Below are positions 43,335 to 52,202 of a stretch of DNA of 54,623 bases, piece by piece. Source of the DNA: Planctomycetota bacterium. GTDB taxonomy: Bacteria; Planctomycetota; UBA8108; UBA1146. Where the stretch lies: positions 1-54,623 of the forward strand of contig JAAZXB010000020.1 of NCBI GenBank assembly GCA_014240375.1. Direction: 5' to 3'. The notes under the pieces are model-generated. The model saw only the letters and a list, made by a program, of their open reading frames with translations, was not told the origin of the DNA and did no database searches. Both the position numbers and the translations under genes were made by a program. Each line of letters opens with the position of its first letter. Positions within the stretch are counted from its first letter, which is position 1.

Positions 43335-44303
43335 ATGCTCGCTTCTGTTCGATCATGGATCCCTGCACTCCTTTGTGTCTGGTTGCTCCTATCTGTCGGC
43401 TGTACCGGACTCGGGGAGCTCCACGATGATCGATCTCCGAGGATCGCCATCGCGCACCTCGGCTCCATCGATGGAGATGCCGATGGGTTCGCCGCCCTTC
43501 GTTCCGCATTTCGACTCAGAAATCCGGGGTATGATGTCCTCTACAGGAGCGAGACTAGAACCCTCCTCCCCTGTTCCATCACTCGAGCGGCCTTCGTCAC
43601 CCAGGGACAAGCGCGAGCGGAAATCTCTGGCGGTGCGGCGCACCGAAGCAGCAATCTGACGATCGGAGACATCGTTGTCCTTCGCCCCGGGGAAGGGATA
43701 CTCACCGATGCCCCCATCTCCTTTGTGATTTTTGAAGTCCCCCAACCTCCCCCCACCAACACCCACGGGTTCATCCGTCCCGACTGGGATCCAGCCATCA
43801 CCGATACGCCCGGAGGGTGCGCCGAAGAAGAAGGTGCCTATCGCAGGATCTTGCTGACGTGGAAACCGGAAGTCGGTCCCTATATCTGGCATGGTCTCAA
43901 TGCGCACAGGGTTCGAATCACCGATTCCTTCACTCACTATCACCCTATCGACGGTGGATTTGATGAGTTTTACCTGGTCCAGATGGTCCAACCTGGCGGA
44001 GCGATCCTCACCAGCGCGCACACCGCTGCCATCGAATCCAGAGATGTCGATCGCGAACTATCGGCGAAACTTTTTCGCAAGGATGAACTGGCGGTCGGCG
44101 ATCTCGTCTACCTGCCCAAAGGTCTGATCCATCGGGGCATTGGCGGTGTTCTCGCACAGGTCATCACGGTGCCTGGATTCAGGCCCGGTGCAGAAATCGG
44201 TGTCGATCATCATCTTCGGGCCATCAGTGAACAACTGGGGCTTTCCGGCGACGAGATGATCCCTTATCACCAGCAAGCTTCCAGCAATCCACTGGTAAAG
44301 TGA
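43335..44303 (+). CDS. Bicupin-like lipoprotein
   Basis: A 322-residue protein; ATG 43335 follows GAGGAG. The N-terminus ends in LLLSVGC, a lipobox-like site. A first cupin-like half (about 80-135, with GDIVVLRPGEGILT) and a second (about 190-285, with HYHPIDGGFDEFYLVQ and GDLVYLPKGLIHRG) suggest a bicupin; the second half keeps the His/His/Glu/His metal ligands, the first lacks several. Enzymatic role unknown. Located at the membrane, periplasmic side. Confidence 0.7.
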   Translation: MLASVRSWIPALLCVWLLLSVGCTGLGELHDDRSPRIAIAHLGSIDGDADGFAALRSAFRLRNPGYDVLYRSETRTLLPCSITRAAFVTQGQARAEISGGAAHRSSNLTIGDIVVLRPGEGILTDAPISFVIFEVPQPPPTNTHGFIRPDWDPAITDTPGGCAEEEGAYRRILLTWKPEVGPYIWHGLNAHRVRITDSFTHYHPIDGGFDEFYLVQMVQPGGAILTSAHTAAIESRDVDRELSAKLFRKDELAVGDLVYLPKGLIHRGIGGVLAQVITVPGFRPGAEIGVDHHLRAISEQLGLSGDEMIPYHQQASSNPLVK

Positions 44304-44320
44304 TTCTCATCGGTCGTGTA

Positions 44321-44343
44321 GTGCTCACTTCGATATTGAGCAC
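44321..44343 (+). terminator. Hairpin after the bicupin gene
   Basis: GTGCTCA (44321-44327) pairs with TGAGCAC (44337-44343) around a 9-base loop, 18 bases after the bicupin stop. No T-run follows, so it is a weak terminator at best. Confidence 0.4.
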
Positions 44344-44363
44344 ACAGACGGTATCATCGAGAT

Positions 44364-44384
44364 AGGCGAGAAGGCTCCTCGCCT
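44364..44384 (+). promoter_or_regulatory. Leader hairpin directly before the SD of the lectin-like gene
   Basis: AGGCGAG (44364-44370) and CTCGCCT (44378-44384) form a perfect 7-bp stem, and GGAGG (44385-44389) starts on the next base. The fold may influence ribosome access. Confidence 0.35.
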
Positions 44385-44395
44385 GGAGGAAACCG

Positions 44396-45406
44396 ATGTC
44401 TTGTTCCCCTGATTCGCCAAAGCGATCACGAATACTGTTGTGCGTGTTGTGGATCGTGGGAACGATCACACCTGGACTCCATGCCGACCTCGATTACCCC
44501 GACTTCCTCGACATGACCGGCCTCACCATGGTCGGAAGCACCACCCAGTTCGGTGACCGAGTTCGCCTCACTCCAGCGAGCATTGGACAGGTAGGAGCGG
44601 TTTATACCACTGATCAAATTGTTGTCGGAGATGGATTCGATACCACTTTCATCTACGAGATCAACCCTGTGGCCGGTGGCGCAGATGGAATGGTGTTCAT
44701 CCTGCAAAATGAATCCCCCACATCGCTCTACTCCAATGGCGGACCGCTCGGATATGACGGCATGTTCAATTGTGTGGTGGTCGAGATCGATACCTACACC
44801 AACGGAAACTTCAATGATCCTCCCGGACCCCACCTGTCGATTCATGGCCGTGCAGGAGCTCCCAACTCAGCCGACGAACTGACCGCAGGACTGGCGGTCG
44901 ATTCCACCTCACCGAATGTCGGTGGCCTGAGAACGATGCGGGTCAGTTATGCAGCGGGTTGGCTCGATGTCTATCTCGATGACCTGACGCAACCACGGAT
45001 GTCGGTGCCCATCAATCTGGTGGATCACCTCGGATCTGATTCTGCATGGGTCGGCTTCATCGGCTCGACCGGAGGAATCTCAGAAACTCATGATGTCCTG
45101 AGCTGGTATCTCACCACCGACGGCGGCACCCAATTCCTCCGCGGCGACATCAACGACGACTCTTCGGTCAACCTGCCCGATGCGATCTTCGCTCTCAGTG
45201 CGCTGTTTGTGCCCGGTTCAAACCCCGCCACCTGCCTCGATGCCGCAGACATGAATGACGATGGCAACTTCAACCTGCCCGATGCTGTTTTTCTTCTCAG
45301 CGCCCTGTTCGTGCCCGGTTCAACACCGGTACCCGATCCTGTCGGCAGTTGTGGAACCGATCCCACCGACGACACCATCGACTGCGACAGTAATAACTGC
45401 CCCTGA
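44396..45406 (+). CDS. Secreted L-type lectin-like protein with dockerin-like C-terminus
   Basis: A 336-residue protein; ATG 44396 follows GGAGG. A signal peptide (about 10-30) precedes a legume-lectin-like sandwich (about 33-245) with GGADGMVFILQNES, GYDGMFNCVVVEIDTYTN, HLSIHGR, and MRVSYAAGWLDVYLDD, where the VEIDTY strand and DGMVF turn are typical of the fold. Residues 250-310 hold two EF-hand-like loops (GDINDDSSVNLPDA, DMNDDGNFNLPDA) and the protein ends DPTDDTIDCDSNNCP. It probably binds a carbohydrate outside the cell. Confidence 0.85.
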   Translation: MSCSPDSPKRSRILLCVLWIVGTITPGLHADLDYPDFLDMTGLTMVGSTTQFGDRVRLTPASIGQVGAVYTTDQIVVGDGFDTTFIYEINPVAGGADGMVFILQNESPTSLYSNGGPLGYDGMFNCVVVEIDTYTNGNFNDPPGPHLSIHGRAGAPNSADELTAGLAVDSTSPNVGGLRTMRVSYAAGWLDVYLDDLTQPRMSVPINLVDHLGSDSAWVGFIGSTGGISETHDVLSWYLTTDGGTQFLRGDINDDSSVNLPDAIFALSALFVPGSNPATCLDAADMNDDGNFNLPDAVFLLSALFVPGSTPVPDPVGSCGTDPTDDTIDCDSNNCP

Positions 45407-45456
45407 GGTTCTTCAGGAATCTTCAGCACCATCCCCCGCGTTGATCTCCGTGCAGA

Positions 45457-48400
45457 TCACTTCGATCCCACTCCGCTGGAGACCTTGATCCTCATCGCTT
45501 CCATCATCCCATCGAGATCGATCGGAGTGGCCCCTCGTTTGGGCCGCCCTGCGACGGTGCCATCGGGCAAGTCGCGGAATTCCCAGCCGATTCCCTGGAT
45601 ACCTGAGACGATAGCATCGCGATCTCCACGCATCACCAGCCACCCCTCTTCCGGAGCAATCCTCTTCACGCCCCAGGTGCCAAGACGGATACGCATTCTT
45701 TGCTGGCCGATCAACCGGGCAGTCTCCGGTGGAATCGGACCGTTGAAGTGGATCATCTGATCGGCGATTTGATCCAGTTCCGTCTGGCGCAATGCGGTAG
45801 CGATGGAACGATAGGTTCGAAGCCGCTGGCGGGTATCCGAGATGTACTCCTCGGGAATACGACACAGCCCCTTCAGCGCAATCTCCACCTCGGGAGGTTC
45901 TTGCCAGGGAGTACCACGCATGTCTGCCACCGCCCGTTCGAGCAATCGGCAGAAAAGGTCGTAGCCGATGGTACCGATGTGACCCGACTGTTCCTTGCCG
46001 AGAATATTGCCCGCACCTCGAATCTCCAGATCTCTCATGGCGATCTGGAATCCGGCACCGAGTTGCGAGTACTCCTCGATCGCCTGCAATCTTTGCCTGG
46101 CATCGCTTCTCAGCGGCTGGTCCTCGGGAACCAGCAGATAACAGTACGCCTTGTGATGGCTACGACCGACACGACCTCGTAACTGGTGCAACTGAGACAG
46201 GCCAAATCGATCGGCGCGTTCGATGATGAGGGTATTGGCACTGGGGATATCGAGGCCACTCTCGATGATGGTGGTTGAGATCAGAATATTGGCGTCCTTG
46301 TCGATGAACTGCAGCATCCGGTCTTCCAGTTCGTGCTCGTTCATCTGGCCATGGGCCACCACCGCATTCGATTCGGGAAGGAGCCGTTCGACCCTTTGTC
46401 GACACTCCTCGATGCTCTGGACCCGATTGTGAAGCCAGAACACCTGGCCATCGCGATTCAGCTCTCGCAGAACGATCTGGCGGAAACGTGCATCATCGAA
46501 GCTACACACTTCAGTCTGGATCGGAGCCCTGCCCTCGGGTGCCTCATGAAGACTGGAGATGTCCTTCACCCCGACCATCGACATGTGCAGGGTTCTGGGA
46601 ATTGGAGTGGCGGTCATCGTCAAGATGTCGACCAGTCGTCGCAGCTGCTTCAGTTTCTCCTTGTGGGCGACACCAAAGCGTTGCTCCTCGTCGATGATGA
46701 TCAATCCCAGATCCTTGAAGTTGACATCTCCCGACAGCAATCGGTGAGTTCCGATGAGAAGATCGACGGCTCCACTCGCCGAATCTTCGAGGATCTGGGT
46801 CGTGTCCTTACGTGAGACCAATCGACTGATGGCTTCGATTCGCATCGGCCACTCCGCCATCCTCTCGCGAAAGGTCACCAGATGTTGCTGAGCGAGCACC
46901 GTGGTCGGCACCAGCACTGCCACCTGCTTTCCCGCACGGATCGCCTTGAAGGCGGCGCGCATCGCCAGCTCGGTCTTGCCATAGCCCACATCGCCACATA
47001 CCAGTCGGTCCATCGGCTTGGGCTTCTCCATGTCCTTCTTGATCTCCACCACCGTATCGAGCTGATCACTGGTCTCCTCGAAGGGAAATGAATCCTCGAA
47101 GGCCTGCTGAGCGGTGTCATCTACCGAGAATGCAAATCCTGGCCGCTCCGCTCGCAGTGCCTGAACCTCCAGCAGTTCCGATGCCAGATCGTGTAAGGCA
47201 TCTTTCGCCTTCGCCTTCTTGTTCGACCATGCGGCACCTCCCAGTCGATCGAGGCGACCCGGCTGGCGTCCGCCGCCAACGAATTTCTGGACCAGGTCGA
47301 TCCGATCGACCGGAACCAGCAAAGTCACACCCTCGGCGAACTCCAGCACCAGGAAATCTCCCTGGCGCGCCCCATCACGAATCGTTCGCAATCCCTGGAA
47401 GCGAGCGATGCCGTGTCCGACGTGGACCACCAGTTGCCCTTCCTCCAGTTCGATGAAGTTGTCGACCGCTCGCCCCTCGACTCGCTTCTTCTGCACTCGA
47501 TCGAGACTGCGCTTTCTGCCCAGTGCCGCATTGCCACTGACAAAGATCCCTCCTCCCGCTTCGTCCCAGCGGAATCCTGTCGAGAGATCTCCCAGGCGTA
47601 CCCTCGTCGAGGAACCCACTGCGGCCTCGGCGAGCACCTCACGGAAGCGTTCCGCCTCCGCTTCTTGACGCAGAAACACCAGTACATCGGTTCCTCGGTC
47701 AGACTCCTCGGCCAGCGCACTGATGGTCGAATCAAAAGAACCCTGAAACCGCTCTGCCGAGACCACCGGCAACATCAGCGGGCGATGACCGGGTTCTGGA
47801 ACCAGTGGATCGAGTTGAAGACGCAAGAATCGGCCCGCTCGCGCCCAGAAGGAGTCACAGAGTTGTTGCCTCTGACGGCTCGCCCACTGACCGATCAGGA
47901 AGTGAGTCTTTTCCTCCACCTCACTATGATTGAGCACCGCCACCACCGCATCCTCAGGAAGAGCATCGAAGAGCAGCTTTTGTTTGCCGGTCCAGCCGCG
48001 GATGAACCACTCCTCCTTCGGTGCAATTGTCAGCACCAGCAGTTCCTGTTCCGATCCGGTACGACCATCTCTGGGAGAGATCGATCGAATACTTTCCACC
48101 TCGTCATCGAAGAAATCGATGCGATAGGGAACACTGCTTTCTCGCGGCCAGATATCGAACAGGCCACCGCGGATGGCGAAGTCTCCGGGGCGAGCGACCT
48201 GAGGAAAACGACGATAGCCCGCCTTCACCAGTGATCGGGCCAGTTCCCCGGGCGGCCGACAATCGCCGCGTCGTACCAACACTCGATGATCATCGCCGGT
48301 ATCGGCAGAAAGAGGCTGCAATGCCGCTTGTACGGGAGTGACGATGGTCCGGATCGAACCACTGTTCAGGTTTGAAACTGCTTCCAGTCGTTCCCTGAAG

Positions 48401-48726
48401 GTCTCGGGATCCGGTTCCGAATCCGCTTCGAAGATGCTCTCCCACATGCCGAAGTAGCCGATCGGCTCAGCTGTGAAGGTGGAGGCATCGCGACGCAGTC
48501 TCTCTGCCGCATCGGGACTGGTACAGAGGACCACCAGCGGGCGATCGAGTTGCTCGGTGAGGTGAGCGATCAGTAAGCCGGCGGCTCCCTCACTACAACG
48601 ACCGACATGAAGCACCTTCTCAGCGAGCAGACGCTTCTTCACTTTCGGAAGAAGTGTCGAACTTGCGACGATGCTCTCGACCAGAGGATCGCGATCGTCC
48701 TCGACCTGCTTCCCTCCCCTGGTCAT
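45457..48726 (-). CDS. mfd: Transcription-repair coupling factor Mfd
   Basis: A 1089-residue ATP-dependent translocase that removes stalled RNA polymerase and recruits UvrA. ATG 48726 (MTRGGKQVEDDRD) is used; a frame open to 48933 has no family-like sequence. The N-terminal UvrB-like module (about 25-320) has PGDFAIRGGLFDIWP; the RNA-polymerase-interacting domain (about 425-495) has LVVHVGHGIARFQGL; GDVGYGKTELA near residue 579 is Walker A and DEEQRFGV near 679 is the helicase motif II; GRVGRS is motif VI; the TRCF domain follows. Slightly shorter than the usual 1150 residues, yet all parts are present. Confidence 0.97.
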   Translation of the reverse strand: MTRGGKQVEDDRDPLVESIVASSTLLPKVKKRLLAEKVLHVGRCSEGAAGLLIAHLTEQLDRPLVVLCTSPDAAERLRRDASTFTAEPIGYFGMWESIFEADSEPDPETFRERLEAVSNLNSGSIRTIVTPVQAALQPLSADTGDDHRVLVRRGDCRPPGELARSLVKAGYRRFPQVARPGDFAIRGGLFDIWPRESSVPYRIDFFDDEVESIRSISPRDGRTGSEQELLVLTIAPKEEWFIRGWTGKQKLLFDALPEDAVVAVLNHSEVEEKTHFLIGQWASRQRQQLCDSFWARAGRFLRLQLDPLVPEPGHRPLMLPVVSAERFQGSFDSTISALAEESDRGTDVLVFLRQEAEAERFREVLAEAAVGSSTRVRLGDLSTGFRWDEAGGGIFVSGNAALGRKRSLDRVQKKRVEGRAVDNFIELEEGQLVVHVGHGIARFQGLRTIRDGARQGDFLVLEFAEGVTLLVPVDRIDLVQKFVGGGRQPGRLDRLGGAAWSNKKAKAKDALHDLASELLEVQALRAERPGFAFSVDDTAQQAFEDSFPFEETSDQLDTVVEIKKDMEKPKPMDRLVCGDVGYGKTELAMRAAFKAIRAGKQVAVLVPTTVLAQQHLVTFRERMAEWPMRIEAISRLVSRKDTTQILEDSASGAVDLLIGTHRLLSGDVNFKDLGLIIIDEEQRFGVAHKEKLKQLRRLVDILTMTATPIPRTLHMSMVGVKDISSLHEAPEGRAPIQTEVCSFDDARFRQIVLRELNRDGQVFWLHNRVQSIEECRQRVERLLPESNAVVAHGQMNEHELEDRMLQFIDKDANILISTTIIESGLDIPSANTLIIERADRFGLSQLHQLRGRVGRSHHKAYCYLLVPEDQPLRSDARQRLQAIEEYSQLGAGFQIAMRDLEIRGAGNILGKEQSGHIGTIGYDLFCRLLERAVADMRGTPWQEPPEVEIALKGLCRIPEEYISDTRQRLRTYRSIATALRQTELDQIADQMIHFNGPIPPETARLIGQQRMRIRLGTWGVKRIAPEEGWLVMRGDRDAIVSGIQGIGWEFRDLPDGTVAGRPKRGATPIDLDGMMEAMRIKVSSGVGSK

Positions 48727-49000
48727 CGTCGTATCTACCTTCCCCGTAGCGCCGGTCCATCCAGATGGTGTCGTCAGAAGGACGCAGGATAGCCGCACCC
48801 CGACGACGACTCCCGCTCTCTCACGAAAGTGTTGGAAATTCGTACACCAGCATGCCCCGAGCCGGGCAGCCCCGACCCGCAGTGGTCCAAATCGCCCTGA
48901 ATCGGCCGATTCAAGACCATCTCGTTTGGGCACACCGGATGCAACCTACCCGTTGCCCGCCCGGTAGTCCCGCCGGTTCGTCAACGAAAGGAGGGCCGTC

Positions 49001-49789
49001 ATGGCCTCTCACATCATTTCTGGCACCACTTCGATGGTGCTGCTTCTCACCTTCTTGTTGATCGCTCCCGGTGGCATCGGGAGTCGTCTCGATGCTTGCG
49101 ACCCGATCGCAGATTCCACTCTCGTGGTGCAGACCGTCGATGACACCTCGACCGATGTCTCGTACGGAGATCCGCATCCGATCACGCCGCTGCAGTTGCT
49201 CCAGGTGATCGATGTCAATCCGCAGTACATGGTGATCCTCCCCTCGGGAAAGAGCATCGACGATCAACAACTGGAAGCACAGAATGTCAAAACACTGCAC
49301 ATCTTTGATCGAGAAAAATGGCAGTCCGCCAGCATGGCGATGAAGATGCTGCAGGCGATCGGCTGGAAACTCGATGTGGTCCGGGCCCCCGGCGTACGAG
49401 ATGCAGCTCCGAGTACGCGCGTTAGGGGAACAAGTAGAACCTCACGTCGTTTCAATGATCCCAGCGAGATCAAGGTCGTGTTTGCCTACCCACCGGTCTT
49501 GATCGCAGAGGATCCCTTCCAGAGCATCGTGATCGAGCTGAAGCACGCTTCTCTGGATGACACCTTCAAGGCACTGCGTGAGATGCGTTCCTGGTGGACC
49601 GACCAACGGTTCGATGTCGTGGCGAGCCCATCCACCCACTCCATCGTTCTCTTCGCATCCGATCCTGTGCTGGTGGAGCGCTGCAAGATCTTGGTCGATC
49701 AGATGGAAAAGATCGCCAGCAGCCAGCAGGTAAGACAACTTCCGAAGAAGCCACGCCAGGCTCGAAAGGAGCCGCTGCGCCGCAAGTAA
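49001..49789 (+). CDS. Secreted protein with a secretin-N-like domain
   Basis: A 262-residue protein; ATG 49001 follows AAGGAGG at 8 bases. Signal peptide about residues 8-28. The region LKHASLDDTFKALREM ... VVASPSTHSIVLFASDPVLVERCKILVDQMEK (about 175-240) matches the N-domain (NolW-like) found in type II/III secretins. No beta-barrel secretin domain follows; the protein ends in a basic tail (KKPRQARKEPLRRK). It could be a stand-alone periplasmic adaptor. A PilT-type ATPase is encoded 1.2 kb away. Confidence 0.6.
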   Translation: MASHIISGTTSMVLLLTFLLIAPGGIGSRLDACDPIADSTLVVQTVDDTSTDVSYGDPHPITPLQLLQVIDVNPQYMVILPSGKSIDDQQLEAQNVKTLHIFDREKWQSASMAMKMLQAIGWKLDVVRAPGVRDAAPSTRVRGTSRTSRRFNDPSEIKVVFAYPPVLIAEDPFQSIVIELKHASLDDTFKALREMRSWWTDQRFDVVASPSTHSIVLFASDPVLVERCKILVDQMEKIASSQQVRQLPKKPRQARKEPLRRK

Positions 49790-49864
49790 GAAACCCCTGT
49801 CCCACATGGGTCCGCTGTGATGTCGGTGACGGAAGGAATCCGAGCCATCCACTGCAAGAGTGGT

Positions 49865-49898
49865 GGCCAACGGGTTCTTTCCCGAGCCGATTTTTTTT
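49865..49898 (+). terminator. Rho-independent terminator
   Basis: GGC (49865-49867) and CGGG (49871-49874) pair with CCCG (49881-49884) and GCC (49886-49888), followed by T8 (49891-49898). It lies between the convergent ends of the secretin-N gene and rnc and serves the plus-strand gene. Confidence 0.75.
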
Positions 49899-49929
49899 GT
49901 GAAATCTGCCGCTGGAATGGCGCTGAAGA

Positions 49930-50664
49930 TCAGGCGGAGGGGTCGATGCCCAGTTGCTCGAGCGCCGCTTTTGCGGCGGCCTGTTCCGCTTCCTTCTTGG
50001 TGGTTCCCTCGCCGGTACCGAGCGGCTTTCGCTTGAGCATCGCCTGCACCACGAACTCCTTGGCGTGATCGGGACCACTCTCGCTGATCACCTTGTAGTT
50101 GGGAGTCGATCCATCTTCTCGCTGAAGATGTTGCTGAAGGATCGACTTGTAGTTGACGGAGTGTTCCTTCTGATTCACCGCCAGCACCTGGTGATACAGG
50201 TTTCTGATGATGAATTCCTTCGCCTCGCCAATCCCGCCGTCGAGGTATATCGCTGCGATCACTGCCTCGAACACGTTGGCCATCAGGCTACTGGGTAACT
50301 TCCGGCGACTGGTGACCCCCTTGCCCACGGCATAGGCCTCATCGAGTCCTAGTCGCTGACTCTCCTCGGCGAGGGTATTGGTCGAAACCACAGCCGATTT
50401 GATCTGGGTCAGTTCTCCCTCTGGACGATCGGGGAAGAAATTGAAGAGGAACTCCGTCATCACCATCCCCAGTACCGAGTCCCCCAGGAACTCCATCCGT
50501 TCATTGCAGGGATTATCGATGGTCTTGAGCGATGAATGGGTCAGCGCCTGGACCAGGTGATTGGGGTCCTGGAAGCGATAACCGATGCGCTTCTCACACA
50601 CCTCGAGGCGTTTGAGATCGGAGGGAGCGATGTTTTCGTGTTCAAATCCGCGTGGACCGACCAT
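49930..50664 (-). CDS. rnc: Ribonuclease III
   Basis: A 244-residue endonuclease for double-stranded RNA. ATG 50664 (MVGPRGFEHEN) is used; the frame upstream to 50859 has no family match and holds hairpins. NERMEFLGDSVLGMVMTEFL (about residues 52-71) is the RNase III signature with the catalytic acidic residues; FEAVIAAIYLDGG is the second acidic block; NYKSILQQHLQ...PNYKV...GTTKKEAEQAAAKAALEQL is the dsRNA-binding domain. Acts in rRNA and mRNA processing. A leader with strong hairpins may allow self-regulation. Confidence 0.97.
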   Translation of the reverse strand: MVGPRGFEHENIAPSDLKRLEVCEKRIGYRFQDPNHLVQALTHSSLKTIDNPCNERMEFLGDSVLGMVMTEFLFNFFPDRPEGELTQIKSAVVSTNTLAEESQRLGLDEAYAVGKGVTSRRKLPSSLMANVFEAVIAAIYLDGGIGEAKEFIIRNLYHQVLAVNQKEHSVNYKSILQQHLQREDGSTPNYKVISESGPDHAKEFVVQAMLKRKPLGTGEGTTKKEAEQAAAKAALEQLGIDPSA

Positions 50665-50695
50665 TGTCACTTTCCTGCGGCAGCTGCGGACATCC

Positions 50696-50734
50696 GTGCG
50701 GTTCCCGGGGGGCGTACTTCCCGGGTTTCCGCAC
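50696..50734 (-). promoter_or_regulatory. Two-tier hairpin in the rnc leader
   Basis: GTGCGG (50696-50701) pairs with CCGCAC (50729-50734), and inside it two CCCGGG blocks (50704-50709, 50720-50725) pair around a 10-base loop. It begins 32 bases before the rnc start codon and fits an RNase III target in the gene's own message. Confidence 0.5.
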
Positions 50735-50779
50735 GAAGGTCGGAAGCCGTCCGACATCCCGTTATTTCGGTCTTCGAGC

Positions 50780-50803
50780 AGCAATTCTCCAGGGAAAATT
50801 GCT
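50780..50803 (-). promoter_or_regulatory. Second hairpin upstream of rnc
   Basis: AGCAATT (50780-50786) pairs with AATTGCT (50797-50803), with a further TCC/GGA pairing inside. Either a second part of the rnc leader or a terminator-like element between the divergent genes. Confidence 0.45.
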
Positions 50804-50965
50804 CCAACCAGGGGAATATCGCCGGAAAACCGATAATCAGAGGCGCTCCGGCGACCCAATCAAGGATAAGGCGACCCGCTGGAACCCGCAACCATGCCCG
50901 CTGCGTCTCTCTGAGGTAGCATTCTCCGCGGATCAGAACATCGCCATGGAGAGGATCACAAGAGG

Positions 50966-52111
50966 ATGAGCCATTCGACCCCATTCACACCGGTTTACCC
51001 GGTCGGAGACCAGCGCTGGAGCCTCGAGGACCTGCTGGGACGATTCGAGGAGCCCGCCTTCCTCTCCGCTGGCGTCCACCGCATCAGCGATCTGCATCTG
51101 CAACCGGGCTCCGTCGCCCACTATCGTTTCGACGGCGAACTGGTGCCGCTCCCCCAGGCCTCCGATCTCGATGAAGAAACGGTGATCGCACTGTTACAAC
51201 CGATCCTCAGCGAAGTCTCCCTGCAGAAGTTGCAGAGAGGTGAGGATGTCGATGCATCGTGGGACTGGGACGGGAGAGACCTCTCCTTTCGCATCAATGT
51301 CTTCCGCTCGCGGGAAGGACTGTGTGCGGCGATCCGCGTGCTGGCCAGCAACGTCCCACCACCGGAGGAGATCGGCTTTCCGATGGAACGGTCGTGGCAG
51401 GATCTGATCTCGATGCAGCAAGGACTCGTCATCGTCACCGGGGTCACCGGCAGCGGCAAATCGACCACCGTCGCCAGCCTCCTACGTCGTCGAGCCCGTG
51501 ACCGTGGTGAGAGAATCATCACGCTGGAAGATCCCATCGAGTACATCCTCGAGGGAGATCGCGCCCTCATCTCCCAGCGAGAGCTGGGCAATCACCTGCC
51601 CTGCTTCGCCGACGGCTTGCGTAGCGCCCTGCGGGAAGATCCCGATGTCATCTTCGTCGGAGAGATTCGCGATACCGAGACCGCTGCCCTGGCGTTGACC
51701 GCTGCCGAGACGGGCCATGTCGTCATCACCACGATGCACACCCGCGATACCCGCGGTGCCATCACCCGCCTTGTCGATATCTTCCCCAGCGACCGTTCCC
51801 AGGAGATCTGCTCGCAGCTCTCCTTCAGCCTCCACTCGGTGGTCGCCCAGAAACTGATCCCCCGCGCCGACGGCCACGGTCGCCGTGCCGCCATGGAGGT
51901 GATGAACTGCCACGGCTCCATCCGCCACCTGATCCGCAGCGGCAAGTGGGCGCAACTGCCCGGAATGCTCGAGACCCATCGAAGAAATGGCTGCATCACC
52001 CTCGATCAGCATCTCAAGCAACTGGTCGAAGCTGGCCAGATCGAAAGAGATGTCGCCCTACGCCACGCCAACTCATCGGCGTTACCTGCCATGCTCGGTG
52101 GAGATTCGTAG
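50966..52111 (+). CDS. PilT-type AAA+ ATPase (type IV pilus retraction family)
   Basis: A 381-residue protein. A PAS-like N-terminal domain (about 30-130, HLQPGSVAHYRFDGEL) is followed by GVTGSGKSTT (near residue 158, Walker A), IITLEDPIEY (Asp box), ALREDPDVIFVGEIRD (Walker B) and AAETGHVVITTMHT (His box). The C-terminal part (QEICSQLSFSLHSVVAQKL) fits PilT rather than PilB: no zinc-binding domain and a typical PilT length. It may power pilus retraction or a related secretion machine. No other pil gene is in the window. Confidence 0.9.
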   Translation: MSHSTPFTPVYPVGDQRWSLEDLLGRFEEPAFLSAGVHRISDLHLQPGSVAHYRFDGELVPLPQASDLDEETVIALLQPILSEVSLQKLQRGEDVDASWDWDGRDLSFRINVFRSREGLCAAIRVLASNVPPPEEIGFPMERSWQDLISMQQGLVIVTGVTGSGKSTTVASLLRRRARDRGERIITLEDPIEYILEGDRALISQRELGNHLPCFADGLRSALREDPDVIFVGEIRDTETAALALTAAETGHVVITTMHTRDTRGAITRLVDIFPSDRSQEICSQLSFSLHSVVAQKLIPRADGHGRRAAMEVMNCHGSIRHLIRSGKWAQLPGMLETHRRNGCITLDQHLKQLVEAGQIERDVALRHANSSALPAMLGGDS

Positions 52112-52141
52112 AGGAACCGTGGAGCGGTCTTCAGGATGTAA

Positions 52142-52173
52142 CAGCGGGTCGGTGGTGTTCCACCGACCCGCTG
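52142..52173. terminator. Perfect 14-bp hairpin, copy 1
   Basis: CAGCGGGTCGGTGG (52142-52155) pairs with CCACCGACCCGCTG (52160-52173) around TGTT. It lies between the convergent ends of the PilT-type gene and the lipoprotein gene and probably ends both transcripts. The same stem returns at 53271. Confidence 0.8.
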
Positions 52174-52202
52174 CTGTATCAAATCCATCGGGAGTCTCGC
52201 TT

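Larger units (their letters stand above)
50665..50965. other. Divergent intergenic region between rnc and the PilT-type gene, 301 bases
   Basis: No ORF of its own is credible here. It holds the two hairpins listed below, a TAGCAT box (50917-50922) 44 bases before the PilT-type start, and an SD (GGAGAGGA) near 50946. Confidence 0.6.
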
